Positions 1 to 8,611 of a stretch of 64,000 nucleotides of DNA are shown in pieces. Both the position numbers and the translations under genes were made by a program. Under the pieces are notes generated by a model. It was not told where the DNA came from and searched no databases. It was given only the letters and a program-made list of their open reading frames with translations. The stretch is taken from NCBI GenBank assembly GCA_021848385.1, contig JAJZUQ010000004.1, forward strand, positions 1 to 64,000, in the 5' to 3' direction. How positions within the stretch are numbered: the stretch's first letter is position 1; every line of letters begins with the position of its first letter. Origin of the DNA: Deltaproteobacteria bacterium. Lineage in GTDB: Bacteria > Desulfobacterota > Desulfuromonadia > Geobacterales > Geobacteraceae.

Positions 1-2305
1 TCAGGTGATCCATCATCTCGTCGCCGAACTGGCCGAGCTTGGCGGTGAACACCTCGCGTACCTTCTCCTGGAGGAGCTCCTTGAAATTTGCCGGGTTAAG
101 CACCACCATGGTTTCGGGAGGAATGTCCAGATGGAAACCGAAGGCCTTGTACGCCCAGTCCCCTATCCCCTGCCAGTCCCATTCAGCCGCCGGCACTTTA
201 TCAATGGCATAGGCCGCCACAAGGTCAGCCACACTCTCATCCATCATCTCCATGAAACTCTCGCGGATGCTCTCGCCGGCCAGGATCTCCCGACGCTGGG
301 TGTAGATCACTTCGCGCTGCTTGTTCATGACGTCGTCGTACTCGATGAGGTGTTTACGAATCTCGAAGTTGTGGGCCTCCACTTTCTTCTGGGCGTTTTC
401 GATGGATCTGGTGATCATGCCATGGGTGATCGCCTCACCCTCCTCGATCTTGAGGAGGTCCATGATCTTCGATACCCGCTCGGAACCGAAAATACGGAGC
501 AGGTCGTCCTGAAGCGACAGGTAGAAGCGGGAGGAACCGGTATCCCCCTGGCGGCCTGAGCGCCCCCGCAACTGGTTGTCGATGCGGCGGGACTCATGGC
601 GCTCGGTGCCGAGGATATGGAGACCGCCGAGCTTGACTACCTCCTCGTGCTCTGCGGCACATTGCGCCTTGAACCGCTCCAGCATCTTTGCGCTCTCCTC
701 CTCGGTCGCTTCCGGCTCGGACTGCCGCCACTGCCGCAGCAGGCCATCCGGGTTGCCACCGAGGACGATGTCCGTACCGCGCCCCGCCATGTTGGTGGCG
801 ATGGTGACCATCCCCTTGCGGCCAGCCTGGGCCACGATCTCCGCCTCCCGCTCGTGCTGCTTGGCGTTGAGGACGTTGTGGGGGACCCCCTGCCGCTTCA
901 GCAGCTCGGCCAACACTTCCGACTTCTCGATGGAGATGGTACCGACCAGCACCGGTTGACCCTTGGCGTGCAGCTCCTTGATCTCCTCAATGACCGCCTT
1001 GAACTTCTCCATTTCGGTCTTGTAGATGACGTCGGGGAAGTCGGGGCGGAGCAGCGGCCGGTTGGTGGGGATAACTACCACGTCCAGCTTGTAGATCTTG
1101 TGAAACTCCTCCGCTTCCGTATCGGCGGTACCGGTCATCCCCGAGAGCTTCTCGTACATCCGGAAGTAGTTCTGGAAGGTGATGGTGGCCAGGGTCTGGT
1201 TCTCATTCTCTATCTGCACCCCCTCCTTGGCCTCAACCGCCTGGTGCAGGCCGTCTGACCAACGGCGTCCCGGCATGAGACGGCCGGTGAACTCGTCGAC
1301 GATGAGGACCTCACCGTCCTTCACCACGTAATCCACGTCCCGCTTGAACAGGGCATGGGCCCGCAGGGCCTGCTGGACATGGTGCAGTATCTCCATGTTG
1401 CGGGGGTCGTAGAGGTTGTCGATCTTGAGGAGCTTCTCAACCTTGAGCACCCCTTCCTCCGTCAAAGTGGCGGACTTGGATTTCTCGTCCACCGTGAAGT
1501 CGCCAGTATAGCGCTTCCGTTTGCCCGAAAGGGTGTTGGCCTCCTCCTCGATCACCTCCCCCTTCTTGAGAGAGGGGATGATCCGGTCGATGACGTAATA
1601 TTTGTCCGTGGAGTCTTCCGTGGGACCGGAGATGATAAGCGGGGTCCGCGCCTCGTCAATGAGGATGGAGTCCACCTCGTCAACGATGGCATAGTGAAAG
1701 TCCCGCTGTACATAGTCCTCCAGGGCAAATTTCATATTGTCCCGCAGATAGTCGAAGCCGAACTCGTTGTTGGTACCATAGGTGATGTCGGCGTTGTAGG
1801 CATCGCGTCGCTCGTCGTCGTCGATGCCGTGGACAATGACCCCCACCGTCAGGCCGAGGAAATTGTAGATGCGTCCCATCCAGTCGGAGTCGCGCCTGGC
1901 CAGATAGTCGTTCACCGTCACAACGTGGACGCCGCGGCCGGTCAGGGCGTTGAGATACGCCGGAAGGGTAGCCACCAGGGTCTTCCCTTCGCCAGTCTTC
2001 ATCTCGGCGATCTTGCCGGAATTGAGCACCATGCCGCCGATGAGCTGGACGTCGAAATGGCGCATGTTGTGGACCCGCTTCCCCGCCTCGCGGCAGACGG
2101 CAAAGGCCTCGGGAAGAAGTGATTCGAGGGACTCGCCACCGGCGTACCGCTCCTTGAAGTCGAAAGTCTTATTTCGCAGCTGATCGTCGGAAAGCTTCAC
2201 CATCTCCGGCTCCATGGCGTTGATCCGCTCCACGATGGGCCAGAGTTTTTTCAGCTCCCGTTCGTTCTTGCTACCGACGATCTTCTTGATGATTGTTCCA
2301 AACAT
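1..2305 (-). CDS. secA: Preprotein translocase ATPase SecA (3' end outside window)
   Basis: SecA is the cytosolic ATPase that drives unfolded preproteins through SecYEG. Reading the minus strand from the ATG at 2303-2305 gives [18 protein letters not shown], the usual SecA start. It is followed by the nucleotide-binding motif [20 protein letters not shown] near residue 105 and by [20 protein letters not shown], both diagnostic of SecA. About 768 codons are present without a stop, so the C-terminal part, including any zinc-binding tail, is beyond base 1. An AGGAG ribosome site lies about 8 bases before the start. A candidate promoter lies about 45 bases further upstream, and the gene diverges from the TauE-family gene. 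The plus-strand open frames over this gene are antisense shadows. Confidence 0.97.
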   Translation of the reverse strand, partial: MFGTIIKKIVGSKNERELKKLWPIVERINAMEPEMVKLSDDQLRNKTFDFKERYAGGESLESLLPEAFAVCREAGKRVHNMRHFDVQLIGGMVLNSGKIAEMKTGEGKTLVATLPAYLNALTGRGVHVVTVNDYLARRDSDWMGRIYNFLGLTVGVIVHGIDDDERRDAYNADITYGTNNEFGFDYLRDNMKFALEDYVQRDFHYAIVDEVDSILIDEARTPLIISGPTEDSTDKYYVIDRIIPSLKKGEVIEEEANTLSGKRKRYTGDFTVDEKSKSATLTEEGVLKVEKLLKIDNLYDPRNMEILHHVQQALRAHALFKRDVDYVVKDGEVLIVDEFTGRLMPGRRWSDGLHQAVEAKEGVQIENENQTLATITFQNYFRMYEKLSGMTGTADTEAEEFHKIYKLDVVVIPTNRPLLRPDFPDVIYKTEMEKFKAVIEEIKELHAKGQPVLVGTISIEKSEVLAELLKRQGVPHNVLNAKQHEREAEIVAQAGRKGMVTIATNMAGRGTDIVLGGNPDGLLRQWRQSEPEATEEESAKMLERFKAQCAAEHEEVVKLGGLHILGTERHESRRIDNQLRGRSGRQGDTGSSRFYLSLQDDLLRIFGSERVSKIMDLLKIEEGEAITHGMITRSIENAQKKVEAHNFEIRKHLIEYDDVMNKQREVIYTQRREILAGESIRESFMEMMDESVADLVAAYAIDKVPAAEWDWQGIGDWAYKAFGFHLDIPPETMVVLNPANFKELLQEKVREVFTAKLGQFGDEMMDHL

Positions 2306-2347
2306 GCACACGTCTCCTGGTAACGATCTGGAAAATAGAAACAGGTA

Positions 2348-2376
2348 AGACTACCACACCGGGGAAATTTGCTCAA
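2348..2376 (-). promoter_or_regulatory. Candidate sigma-70 promoter for secA
   Basis: On the minus strand TTGAGC (2371-2376) and TAGTCT (2348-2353) are separated by 17 bases, ahead of the secA start at 2305. The -35 matches consensus at 4 of 6 positions. This is read by eye and no start site is known. Confidence 0.4.
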
Positions 2377-2415
2377 CTGAAAAGGGGGTCACGCGTGCGT
2401 CATCCGACTTTCCTC

Positions 2416-2444
2416 TTGCAGCACTGAAATATATTACCTATTAT
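2416..2444 (+). promoter_or_regulatory. Candidate promoter for the TauE/DUF1634 pair
   Basis: TTGCAG (2416-2421), a 17-base spacer and TATTAT (2439-2444) lie 44 bases before the ATG at 2488. The -10 is a 5 of 6 match and the -35 is weak. Inferred from sequence only. Confidence 0.35.
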
Positions 2445-2487
2445 AGACAGAGTAGGTAAATCACATCTTAACCATTCAATATAACTA

Positions 2488-3324
2488 ATGAATAATTATT
2501 TTTTCACCCAGATTGTATTCTGCACCGGTCTTGCAGCAGGACTGCTCGGTGCGCTTACCGGCCTCGGCGGCGGCGTGGTCCTCGTACCAGTGCTTACCCT
2601 TTTGTTCGGAATCGATATCCGGTACGCGATCGGGGCATCCCTTATTTCGGTCATCGCCACTTCGTCAGGAGCCGGTGCCGCCTACGTAAAGGAAGGGTAC
2701 ACCAACATCCGCATCGGCATGTTCCTTGAGATTGCCACCACTCTCGGGGCACTCGCCGGCGCATTTCTTGCTGGGCTTGTCTCCCCAAGTTCCATAGCCG
2801 TAATTTTCGGCATGTTTCTCCTCCACTCCGTGTATATGTCAACGAGCCGCTCTCACCAGCTCCTCCCCCCCACGCAACCGGACCCCCTCGCGACCCGTCT
2901 CCGGATGAACGGCAACTACCCGACAGACGAGGGGCCCAGACAGTATTACGTCACCGGAGTCCCTGCCGGCACAGGTTTGATGTTTGTTGCCGGCTCTCTG
3001 TCAGGGCTACTCGGTATCGGTTCGGGTGCAGTCAAGGTGCTTGCGATGGACCGCGCCATGCGCATTCCATTCAAGGTTTCCACCACAACAAGCAACTTCA
3101 TGATCGGCGTAACGGCAGCGGCAAGCGCCGGCGTTTATCTCAGTCGCGGCTATATTGACCCGGGGCTTGCTATGCCTGTCATGCTTGGAGTTCTTGTCGG
3201 CTCGCTCGTCGGAGCACGCATTCTGCCAAAGGCCAGAACCGACTACCTCCGCCGGATATTCAGCGTCGTTATTCTGCTCATGGCGCTAGAGATGATATAC
3301 AAGGGAATCTGGGGAAAAATGTAA
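2488..3324 (+). CDS. TauE/SafE-family sulfite/anion permease (TSUP)
   Basis: This is a 278-residue multi-spanning inner-membrane protein. Two homologous halves each open with a glycine-rich segment: LGALTGLGGGVVLVPVLTLL near residues 19-38, and LSGLLGIGSGAVKVLAMD near 170-190. Such repeats are typical of the TauE/SafE (DUF81) family, whose members export sulfite, sulfoacetate or other organic anions. The substrate cannot be told from sequence. The next gene, 13 bases downstream, encodes a DUF1634 membrane protein; TauE/SafE and DUF1634 genes are commonly adjacent in bacteria and archaea, which suggests a two-component transporter. No strong ribosome site is seen before the ATG. The gene diverges from secA. 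Confidence 0.88.
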   Translation: MNNYFFTQIVFCTGLAAGLLGALTGLGGGVVLVPVLTLLFGIDIRYAIGASLISVIATSSGAGAAYVKEGYTNIRIGMFLEIATTLGALAGAFLAGLVSPSSIAVIFGMFLLHSVYMSTSRSHQLLPPTQPDPLATRLRMNGNYPTDEGPRQYYVTGVPAGTGLMFVAGSLSGLLGIGSGAVKVLAMDRAMRIPFKVSTTTSNFMIGVTAAASAGVYLSRGYIDPGLAMPVMLGVLVGSLVGARILPKARTDYLRRIFSVVILLMALEMIYKGIWGKM

Positions 3325-3337
3325 GAAAGGATCCGGC

Positions 3338-3760
3338 ATGACACGGAAATCGGAAGAGACCCGACGGAATGGAGCGGTCGCACTGCGCTTGACAGATGAA
3401 CAATTTGAGCAGCTTATCGGCAATCTCCTCAGGGGAGGGGTCATTTTTGCCGCGCTGGTCGTTTTGATAGGCGGGATTTTCTACCTGCGCCGGCATGGGA
3501 TGGAACACCCGGCGTATGGCGTGTTCACCGGGGAACCGACACAGCTCCGCTATGTAGACGGAATCATCGGGTGGGCACGCGAATGGCGCGGCCGCGGCAT
3601 CATCCAGCTCGGAATCCTTCTCCTCATAGCCACGCCAATAGCCCGCGTTGCCCTCTCGCTCTGCGCATTCATCCTCCAGAGAGACCGAACCTACGTTCTT
3701 CTGACGGCAATCGTCCTGGCCGTGCTTTTCTACAGTCTGATGAAGGGAGGAAGCCTGTAG
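3338..3760 (+). CDS. DUF1634 membrane protein, partner of the TauE/SafE permease
   Basis: The 140-residue product has three hydrophobic segments (about residues 31-50, 88-106 and 118-135) and a short charged N-terminus. The pattern, including LIGNLLRGGVIFAALVVLIGG and the second-helix run IIQLGILLLIATPIARV, matches the DUF1634 family. It follows the permease by 13 bases and must be cotranscribed, so a role as an accessory subunit of that transporter is the natural inference. The biochemical function of DUF1634 is not established. It converges with pmbA with only 14 bases between the two stop codons and no obvious terminator. Confidence 0.8.
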   Translation: MTRKSEETRRNGAVALRLTDEQFEQLIGNLLRGGVIFAALVVLIGGIFYLRRHGMEHPAYGVFTGEPTQLRYVDGIIGWAREWRGRGIIQLGILLLIATPIARVALSLCAFILQRDRTYVLLTAIVLAVLFYSLMKGGSL

Positions 3761-3774
3761 CTCCACGACAGAAA

Positions 3775-5112
3775 TCAGTGTCCACTCACGTCCAGGGCAG
3801 CGATACGGAGTGAGGGCGCCCCCACCCCGCCGAAGAAGCGGAGGTCGTCCCCCACCCCCTCCACGGAACGAAACAGCTCCAGGATGTTGCCGGCTATGGC
3901 GATCCCCTTTACCGGCACAGTCACCTCCCCCCCTTCGATGAGAAAACCGGCGGCGCCGACAGAGAAATCGCCGGAGATGGGATTGGCGGTGTGCATCCCC
4001 ATCACGTCGGTGACGAGCATTCCCCGCTCGATTCCCTCCCGCAGTGACGGTGAAGACATGGTACCGTTCTCGATAAAGAAGTTGGTCACTCCCATATGGG
4101 GAACCCCCTTGACGCCGCTTCGCACCGAGTTGCCCGTGGAGACCGCCCCGTCCTTGCAGGCGCAGTAGGTATCGTAGAGAAAGCCCTTCAACTCGCCGTC
4201 TTCTACGAGAACATTATTGCGGTGCGCCACCCCTTCCCCGTCGAAGAAGGCGGTGGCCATGCCGCCGGCGAGGGTGCCGTCATCCCGGATGCGCAGGAAG
4301 GGAGCGAAGAGCCGATCCCCCAACCGTCCCGCCAGAAGCGACTTCCCTTTCTGTACGCTTTCCGCCAGAAAAGCGGGGGCGAGCACCTCCAGTATTTCGG
4401 TGGCGACATAGGTATCGAGCACTGCAGGACAGCGCATGGTCGCGATCTTTTGCGCCCCGAGAAGCCCCGTCGCCTTGCCGGCGGCGATGCGCGCTATGGA
4501 TGCAACGTCCACACCGGCAAATCGGGTGCTGAAGCCGAAATCCCACCCCATCTGGGAATCGCCGTCCGCTTCGGCCAAGGCGGAGACGCTGCTGGAGACC
4601 GACGTCCCCCGATAGCTCCCCTCCACCCCGCGGGAATTCCGGATGAAAACCCGGTAATCCGCTTCGCCGTACGTACACTTGCGCACCTTGCGCACCCGCG
4701 GGTCTTCCGCCAGCACCAACCGCTCCAGTTCAAGGGCACGACCGATCTTCGCATCCTCGCCCACACTCGCCAGTTCTTCATCCACAAGTCCGGTCAGCAC
4801 CGGATACTCCTGGGGGAGAGGGAAGCCATGACACTCGTCGGGAGTCTGGGTCTCGGCACCCACCAGAGCATTATCGATCATTCGCGCAAGGTCCGTCTCG
4901 TCCAGGCTCGTGGAGTAGGAAAACCCCATCCCAGCCCCCTTTTGCACCCGTACCCCCACCCCCACAGGCTGGGAACACCGGAAGGTATCCACCTGCTGCT
5001 CCTTCACCTCGATGGAAAGGTTGCGGGAACTACCGAGCATGATCTCGTAGCCGTCCAGCGCACGGGATGCGAAGAGTTTCTCGATGCGGCCTGCGGTTTC
5101 CAGGAAGTTCAT
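3775..5112 (-). CDS. pmbA: TldD/PmbA-family metalloprotease, PmbA-type
   Basis: A 445-residue protein with the PmbA layout: an N-terminal domain (MNFLETAGRIEKLFASRALDGYEIMLG) and a C-terminal core containing ISGDFSVGAAGFLIEGGE. That segment is strongly conserved in PmbA/TldE, which lacks the zinc-binding HExxxH motif of its partner TldD. In Escherichia coli TldD and TldE form a heterodimer that degrades unfolded peptides, matures microcin B17 and cleaves CcdA antitoxin. No tldD is in the window, although the two need not be adjacent. The ATG at 5112 has a GGGGAT ribosome site. A GC-rich hairpin repeat (5140-5185) lies directly upstream, between this gene and the acetyltransferase. Confidence 0.92.
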   Translation of the reverse strand: MNFLETAGRIEKLFASRALDGYEIMLGSSRNLSIEVKEQQVDTFRCSQPVGVGVRVQKGAGMGFSYSTSLDETDLARMIDNALVGAETQTPDECHGFPLPQEYPVLTGLVDEELASVGEDAKIGRALELERLVLAEDPRVRKVRKCTYGEADYRVFIRNSRGVEGSYRGTSVSSSVSALAEADGDSQMGWDFGFSTRFAGVDVASIARIAAGKATGLLGAQKIATMRCPAVLDTYVATEILEVLAPAFLAESVQKGKSLLAGRLGDRLFAPFLRIRDDGTLAGGMATAFFDGEGVAHRNNVLVEDGELKGFLYDTYCACKDGAVSTGNSVRSGVKGVPHMGVTNFFIENGTMSSPSLREGIERGMLVTDVMGMHTANPISGDFSVGAAGFLIEGGEVTVPVKGIAIAGNILELFRSVEGVGDDLRFFGGVGAPSLRIAALDVSGH

Positions 5113-5139
5113 GGTTGCATCCCCTTTCTTCCTTTTTCT

Positions 5140-5185
5140 ACCACCCCCTCGCCCCCTCCTGATTCAGGAGGGGGTTGGGGGAGGT
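5140..5185. repeat. GC-rich palindromic intergenic element, short copy
   Basis: CCCCCTCCTGA at 5152-5162 faces TCAGGAGGGGG at 5164-5174 with almost no loop, flanked by CCACCCCC on the left and GGGGGAGG on the right. The same CCACCCCC / CCCCCTCCT / AGGAGGGGG / GGGGG organisation recurs at 12708-12798, so this looks like a dispersed element rather than a simple terminator. Confidence 0.65.
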
Positions 5186-5214
5186 ACTCTCGACGTTTGG
5201 GAAAACAGCCACCA

Positions 5215-5667
5215 TCAGTTCAGGTCCAATATCATGGCGATCTCGTCACAGTCCGGAAACTTCACACACTTCAGACAGTCCCCCCAGACCTTGTGGGGAA
5301 GTTCGGCCTTGTCCACGATGCGGAAACCGAATTTGGCAAAAAAATCCGGCTTGTAGGTGAGGCAGAAAACCCGCTTGAGGCCGATGGCACGCGCCTCGTC
5401 GATACAGGCCTGCACTACCTGGCTGCCGACCCCCTTGCGTCCCGCGTCTTCCTCCACCGCTACGGAACGGACCTCGGCAAGGTCTTCCCACACGATGTGA
5501 AGAGCAGCGGTTCCGAGGAGCTTGTCCCCTTCAACGACGACGTAAAAATCCCGCAACACCTCATACAGTTCGGCAAGGGAGCGGGACAACATAGCGCCGC
5601 GACTGGCGTGGAAGGTCAGGAGCTTCTGGATATCCTTCACATCCTTGATCTGGGCCTTGCGGAGCAT
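5215..5667 (-). CDS. GNAT N-acetyltransferase, short ArgA-like
   Basis: A 150-residue single-domain GNAT protein. The acetyl-CoA loop is AGRKGVGSQVVQACIDEARA near residues 80-100. It is followed by KPDFFAKFGFRIVDKAELPHKVWGDC, which is typical of the stand-alone N-acetylglutamate synthase-like group. Short ArgA proteins without the amino-acid kinase domain make N-acetylglutamate in several bacteria, so a role in arginine biosynthesis is plausible. A general acetyltransferase cannot be excluded, and no other arg gene is nearby. The ATG at 5667 has a perfect AAGGAG site about 6 bases upstream. One end of a 120-bp imperfect palindrome (5682-5801) sits immediately behind that ribosome site. Confidence 0.75.
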   Translation of the reverse strand: MLRKAQIKDVKDIQKLLTFHASRGAMLSRSLAELYEVLRDFYVVVEGDKLLGTAALHIVWEDLAEVRSVAVEEDAGRKGVGSQVVQACIDEARAIGLKRVFCLTYKPDFFAKFGFRIVDKAELPHKVWGDCLKCVKFPDCDEIAMILDLN

Positions 5668-5681
5668 TTTTTCTCCTTTGA

Positions 5682-5801
5682 GGTTGCTGAAAAGCAGTCA
5701 TCTCGCCGCCGTCCTCGAAGGCTGTCCTTGTGCGGCGTAGCGCTGCTACGCCTCCGCGGGGCCTTCTGTGGGTGCGACGATCTGACTACTTTTGAGCAAC
5801 C
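5682..5801. repeat. 120-bp imperfect palindrome, copy 1 (shared core, private arms)
   Basis: The outer 19 bases (GGTTGCTGAAAAGCAGTCA) pair with the other end at 17 of 19 positions. A central palindromic core around GGCGTAGCGCTGCTACGCC (5727-5758) matches 30 of 32 bases of the core at 11185-11216. The outer arms are unrelated to those of the second copy. It fills the gap between recN and the acetyltransferase gene. No open frame or transposase is present. In size and shape it resembles ERIC-type intergenic palindromes, but the sequence is different. Confidence 0.8.
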
Positions 5802-5830
5802 TGTGTTTTGCAATTAACGGGTAAACTGGC

Positions 5831-7492
5831 TTACAGCCTGGCATTCTCGATCATCTCGCGGGCATGGACGAGGGTAGTCTCGGTGATCTTCACCCCGCCG
5901 AGCATGCGGGCCATCTCCGCCACCCGCGCGTCATCTCCAAGAAGAGATACAACCGTTGCGGTCCGGCCGTCAGTGACCAGCTTTTCCACCTGGTAGTGAT
6001 GGTCAGCATAGGCCGCAACCTGGGGAAGATGGGTGATACAGAGCACCTGTTGTTTCCGTGCCACGTTCTTCAGTTTTTTCCCAACCAGCGCCGATGTGGC
6101 GCCACTGATCCCCGTATCCACCTCGTCAAACACCAGCGTCGGCACGTCGCTTTCAGGATGGACCTGCTTCAGCGCGAGCATGAGCCGGGAGAGTTCGCCG
6201 CCGGAAGCAACCCGGGCCAGGGGGCGGGGCACCTCCCCCGGATTGGACGAAAAGTGGAACTCGACCCGTTCGAATCCGCTCGGCCGGGCATCCTCCAGCG
6301 TCTCGAATACAACTTCGAACAGCGCATGGGGCATGGCGAGTTCGTGAAGTTCCCGCTCCATGGCCGTCTTGAGGGTATCGGCAGCCTTACGACGCCGTGC
6401 AGAGAGGTCCCGGCCACATGCACCCATCTGTTCCGCCAATTCCTTCAGCCGCCCGTCCAGCTCACCTCTCGCCTGTTCACGGTTTGTCAGGAGCGCCAGT
6501 TCCCGATCTACCTGTTCCTTGAAGGTGATGATCTCATCCACTGTCGGGGCATATTTTTTCTTCAGACGGCCGATCAGGTCGAGCCGGTCATCCACCGCCT
6601 GCAAACGCTCCGGGTCGACTTCCGTCCGCGCTGCGTAGTCTCGCAGAACAAGAGCCACGTCCTCCAATTGAAGGGCAGCTCCCAGCAGTGCTTCATGAAG
6701 ATCTGTCAGCGAAGGATCGATCTGCCGTATGTCGCCGACGGCAGTCGTCACCTGGCTGAGCTGGCCGAGAATACTGGTATCACTGCCGTAAAGAAGATCA
6801 TAGGCCCCCTGACTGTTGGCCAGGAGTTTCTCTCCGTGGACCAGCAGCCCCCGTTCCCGCTCCAGGCCCTCTTCCTCGCCGGCAACCAGAGCAGCGGCGC
6901 CAATCTCATTACTCTGATAGGAGAGGAGGTCCAACTGTCGGGCAGCGTCCCGCTCTCCCTCCTCCAGGCGCAGTATTTCAGCCTTGACGCCACGGAACTC
7001 CCCATAAAGAGCGGCAAAGTCGGCCCGCAGGGAATCGAGACCGGCGAATCCATCCAGAAGTGCCAGGTGGTTTTCCTGCCGAAGAAGGGTCTGGGATTCA
7101 TGCTGTCCGTAAATATTGATCAGTTCGCGTGTTACCGCCGAAAGGACCGCAAGGGTTGAGAGCCCGCCGCAGATGAAGACCCGGTTCTTCCCTGAGCGGG
7201 TCACCACCCGTTTGATGAGGAGTTCCCCCTCCGACTCGATACCGAGCTCCGTCAGGCTGGAGAGGAGTGCATCGTTCCCCGTCAGGTCGAAGAGCGCCTC
7301 CACGGTCGCCTCCTCCGCCCCGGTCCGGATCATATCCGCCGCTCCCCGCCCACCAAGGATCAGGTTAACGGCGTCGATGATGATCGACTTCCCCGCGCCG
7401 GTCTCGCCGGTAAGGATGGTAAGCCCCGGCCGGAACGCCACGTGGAGCGCATCGATGATGGCAAAGTTTTTTATGTTCAGGTCAGTTAGCAT
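5831..7492 (-). CDS. recN: DNA repair ATPase RecN
   Basis: A 553-residue SMC-like ATPase of recombinational double-strand break repair. Walker A is GETGAGKSIIIDAV near residues 28-41. The ABC signature region is VASGGELSRLMLALKQV near 427-443, and Walker B is LVFDEVDTGISG near 450. The long coiled coils lie between about 160 and 360. Length and order match RecN. It lies downstream of nadK on the same strand, a common bacterial pairing. The ATG at 7492 has no recognisable ribosome site because an AT-rich inverted repeat (7498-7606) comes within five bases of it, so translation coupling or an A-rich leader may matter. Confidence 0.96.
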   Translation of the reverse strand: MLTDLNIKNFAIIDALHVAFRPGLTILTGETGAGKSIIIDAVNLILGGRGAADMIRTGAEEATVEALFDLTGNDALLSSLTELGIESEGELLIKRVVTRSGKNRVFICGGLSTLAVLSAVTRELINIYGQHESQTLLRQENHLALLDGFAGLDSLRADFAALYGEFRGVKAEILRLEEGERDAARQLDLLSYQSNEIGAAALVAGEEEGLERERGLLVHGEKLLANSQGAYDLLYGSDTSILGQLSQVTTAVGDIRQIDPSLTDLHEALLGAALQLEDVALVLRDYAARTEVDPERLQAVDDRLDLIGRLKKKYAPTVDEIITFKEQVDRELALLTNREQARGELDGRLKELAEQMGACGRDLSARRRKAADTLKTAMERELHELAMPHALFEVVFETLEDARPSGFERVEFHFSSNPGEVPRPLARVASGGELSRLMLALKQVHPESDVPTLVFDEVDTGISGATSALVGKKLKNVARKQQVLCITHLPQVAAYADHHYQVEKLVTDGRTATVVSLLGDDARVAEMARMLGGVKITETTLVHAREMIENARL

Positions 7493-7497
7493 AAAAC

Positions 7498-7606
7498 CAA
7501 TTTTGAATTTTGAGTTATGAATTTTGAATGAAATTCAAGGGCAATTAACGTCAACAGATTTACCGTTCGGGCTAATTCAGAATTCAAAATTCACAATTCA
7601 AAATTG
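7498..7606. repeat. AT-rich inverted repeat between nadK and recN
   Basis: Two 32-base arms, 7498-7529 and 7575-7606, are imperfect reverse complements (CAATTTTGAATT-type units) separated by 45 bases. The arms consist of tandem variants of TTTTGAAT. They fill the whole nadK-recN gap and replace the usual ribosome-site region of recN. The arms would form a strong hairpin in the nadK-recN transcript. Confidence 0.75.
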
Positions 7607-7609
7607 CCG

Positions 7610-8464
7610 TTATCGTTCGCCCCATTTGAGCTTGGTCCTTAACACCTCAAAATAATCCTTGCTCCGGGACATGATGAGCCGGGTCCGGTGAGCTGCCCGC
7701 CGCACGGTGATGACGTCTCCCCCCTTCAGCTCCATCCCCACCTGACCATCCAGGGTCAGAAACACATCCTCGTGGGCCGACTTCAGGGTAACCGTGACCG
7801 CGGCATCGGCATTGATGACGATGGGGCGGTTGGTGAGGGTGTGGGGGCAGATAGGGGTAACGACGAGACACTCAAGGGGAGGATGGACGATCGGTCCGCC
7901 CGCTGCGAGGGAATAGCCGGTGGAGCCGGTGGGGCTGCAGATGATAAGGCCGTCGGCCTTGAACGTGGTCAGGTAGTAGTCGTTGACCATGGTCTCCAGG
8001 TCGACGATCCGGGCCAGGGCGCCCTTGTTGATCACCACGTCGTTCAGGACCCGGTGGGACATCACCTCCACCCCGTCCCGCAGGACGGTCGCCTTGAGCA
8101 TCATCCGTTCCGAGAGCTGGTAATTCCCCGCCAGACAGCTGTCGAGCACGGGATAGAGCTCGTCCAGGGTTATCTCGGTGAGAAAGCCGAGGCTCCCCAG
8201 GTTGACCCCGAGGATGGGAATTTCCCGCTCACCGATGAGCCGCGCCGCGGAGATGAGGGTGCCGTCCCCCCCCAGCACCACCACCATATCGGCAGTTGCG
8301 GGGATGTCCGTCGACTCTATGCCGGTGTTATGGCTGAGATGGCGCGCCAGGTGGGATTCCACAAGGGGCACCAGCCCCCGCGCCTCAAGCCAGCGGACCA
8401 GATCTTCCGCCACCCCCTGGCATCGGGGGTCGTGCACCTTTGCGAAGATCGCGATTTTTTTCAT
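7610..8464 (-). CDS. nadK: NAD kinase
   Basis: Phosphorylates NAD to NADP. Evidence is the GGDGTLISAAR motif near residues 65-75 (catalytic Asp of the diacylglycerol kinase-like fold) and TGSTGYSLAAGGPIVHPPLE near 165-185, both signatures of PpnK/NadK. The open frame extends to 8509. The ATG at 8462-8464 (MKKIAIFAKVHDPRCQ) is preferred because it starts at the conserved beta strand and has an AGGGGC ribosome site; the upstream extension looks non-native. That gives 284 residues, normal for the family. Downstream, across an AT-rich inverted repeat, lies recN on the same strand. Confidence 0.95.
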   Translation of the reverse strand: MKKIAIFAKVHDPRCQGVAEDLVRWLEARGLVPLVESHLARHLSHNTGIESTDIPATADMVVVLGGDGTLISAARLIGEREIPILGVNLGSLGFLTEITLDELYPVLDSCLAGNYQLSERMMLKATVLRDGVEVMSHRVLNDVVINKGALARIVDLETMVNDYYLTTFKADGLIICSPTGSTGYSLAAGGPIVHPPLECLVVTPICPHTLTNRPIVINADAAVTVTLKSAHEDVFLTLDGQVGMELKGGDVITVRRAAHRTRLIMSRSKDYFEVLRTKLKWGER

Positions 8465-8611
8465 CCTGCGTGCCCCTAACCTGTGGTATAAGTACGATTT
8501 TACTAGCATAGAACCGCTACCATGTCCATGGAAATTCCGCTGTTACCCGCTATACTTTCACCGTAACGATGACCTCCCGCGATAGACTACAGGACATCAG
8601 ACGAGGGCACA

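Noticed and set aside
4096-5817. A 573-codon plus-strand open frame across pmbA
   Set aside because: It is antisense to two well-supported genes and to a palindromic repeat, lacks any recognisable domain and reads as shadow composition.
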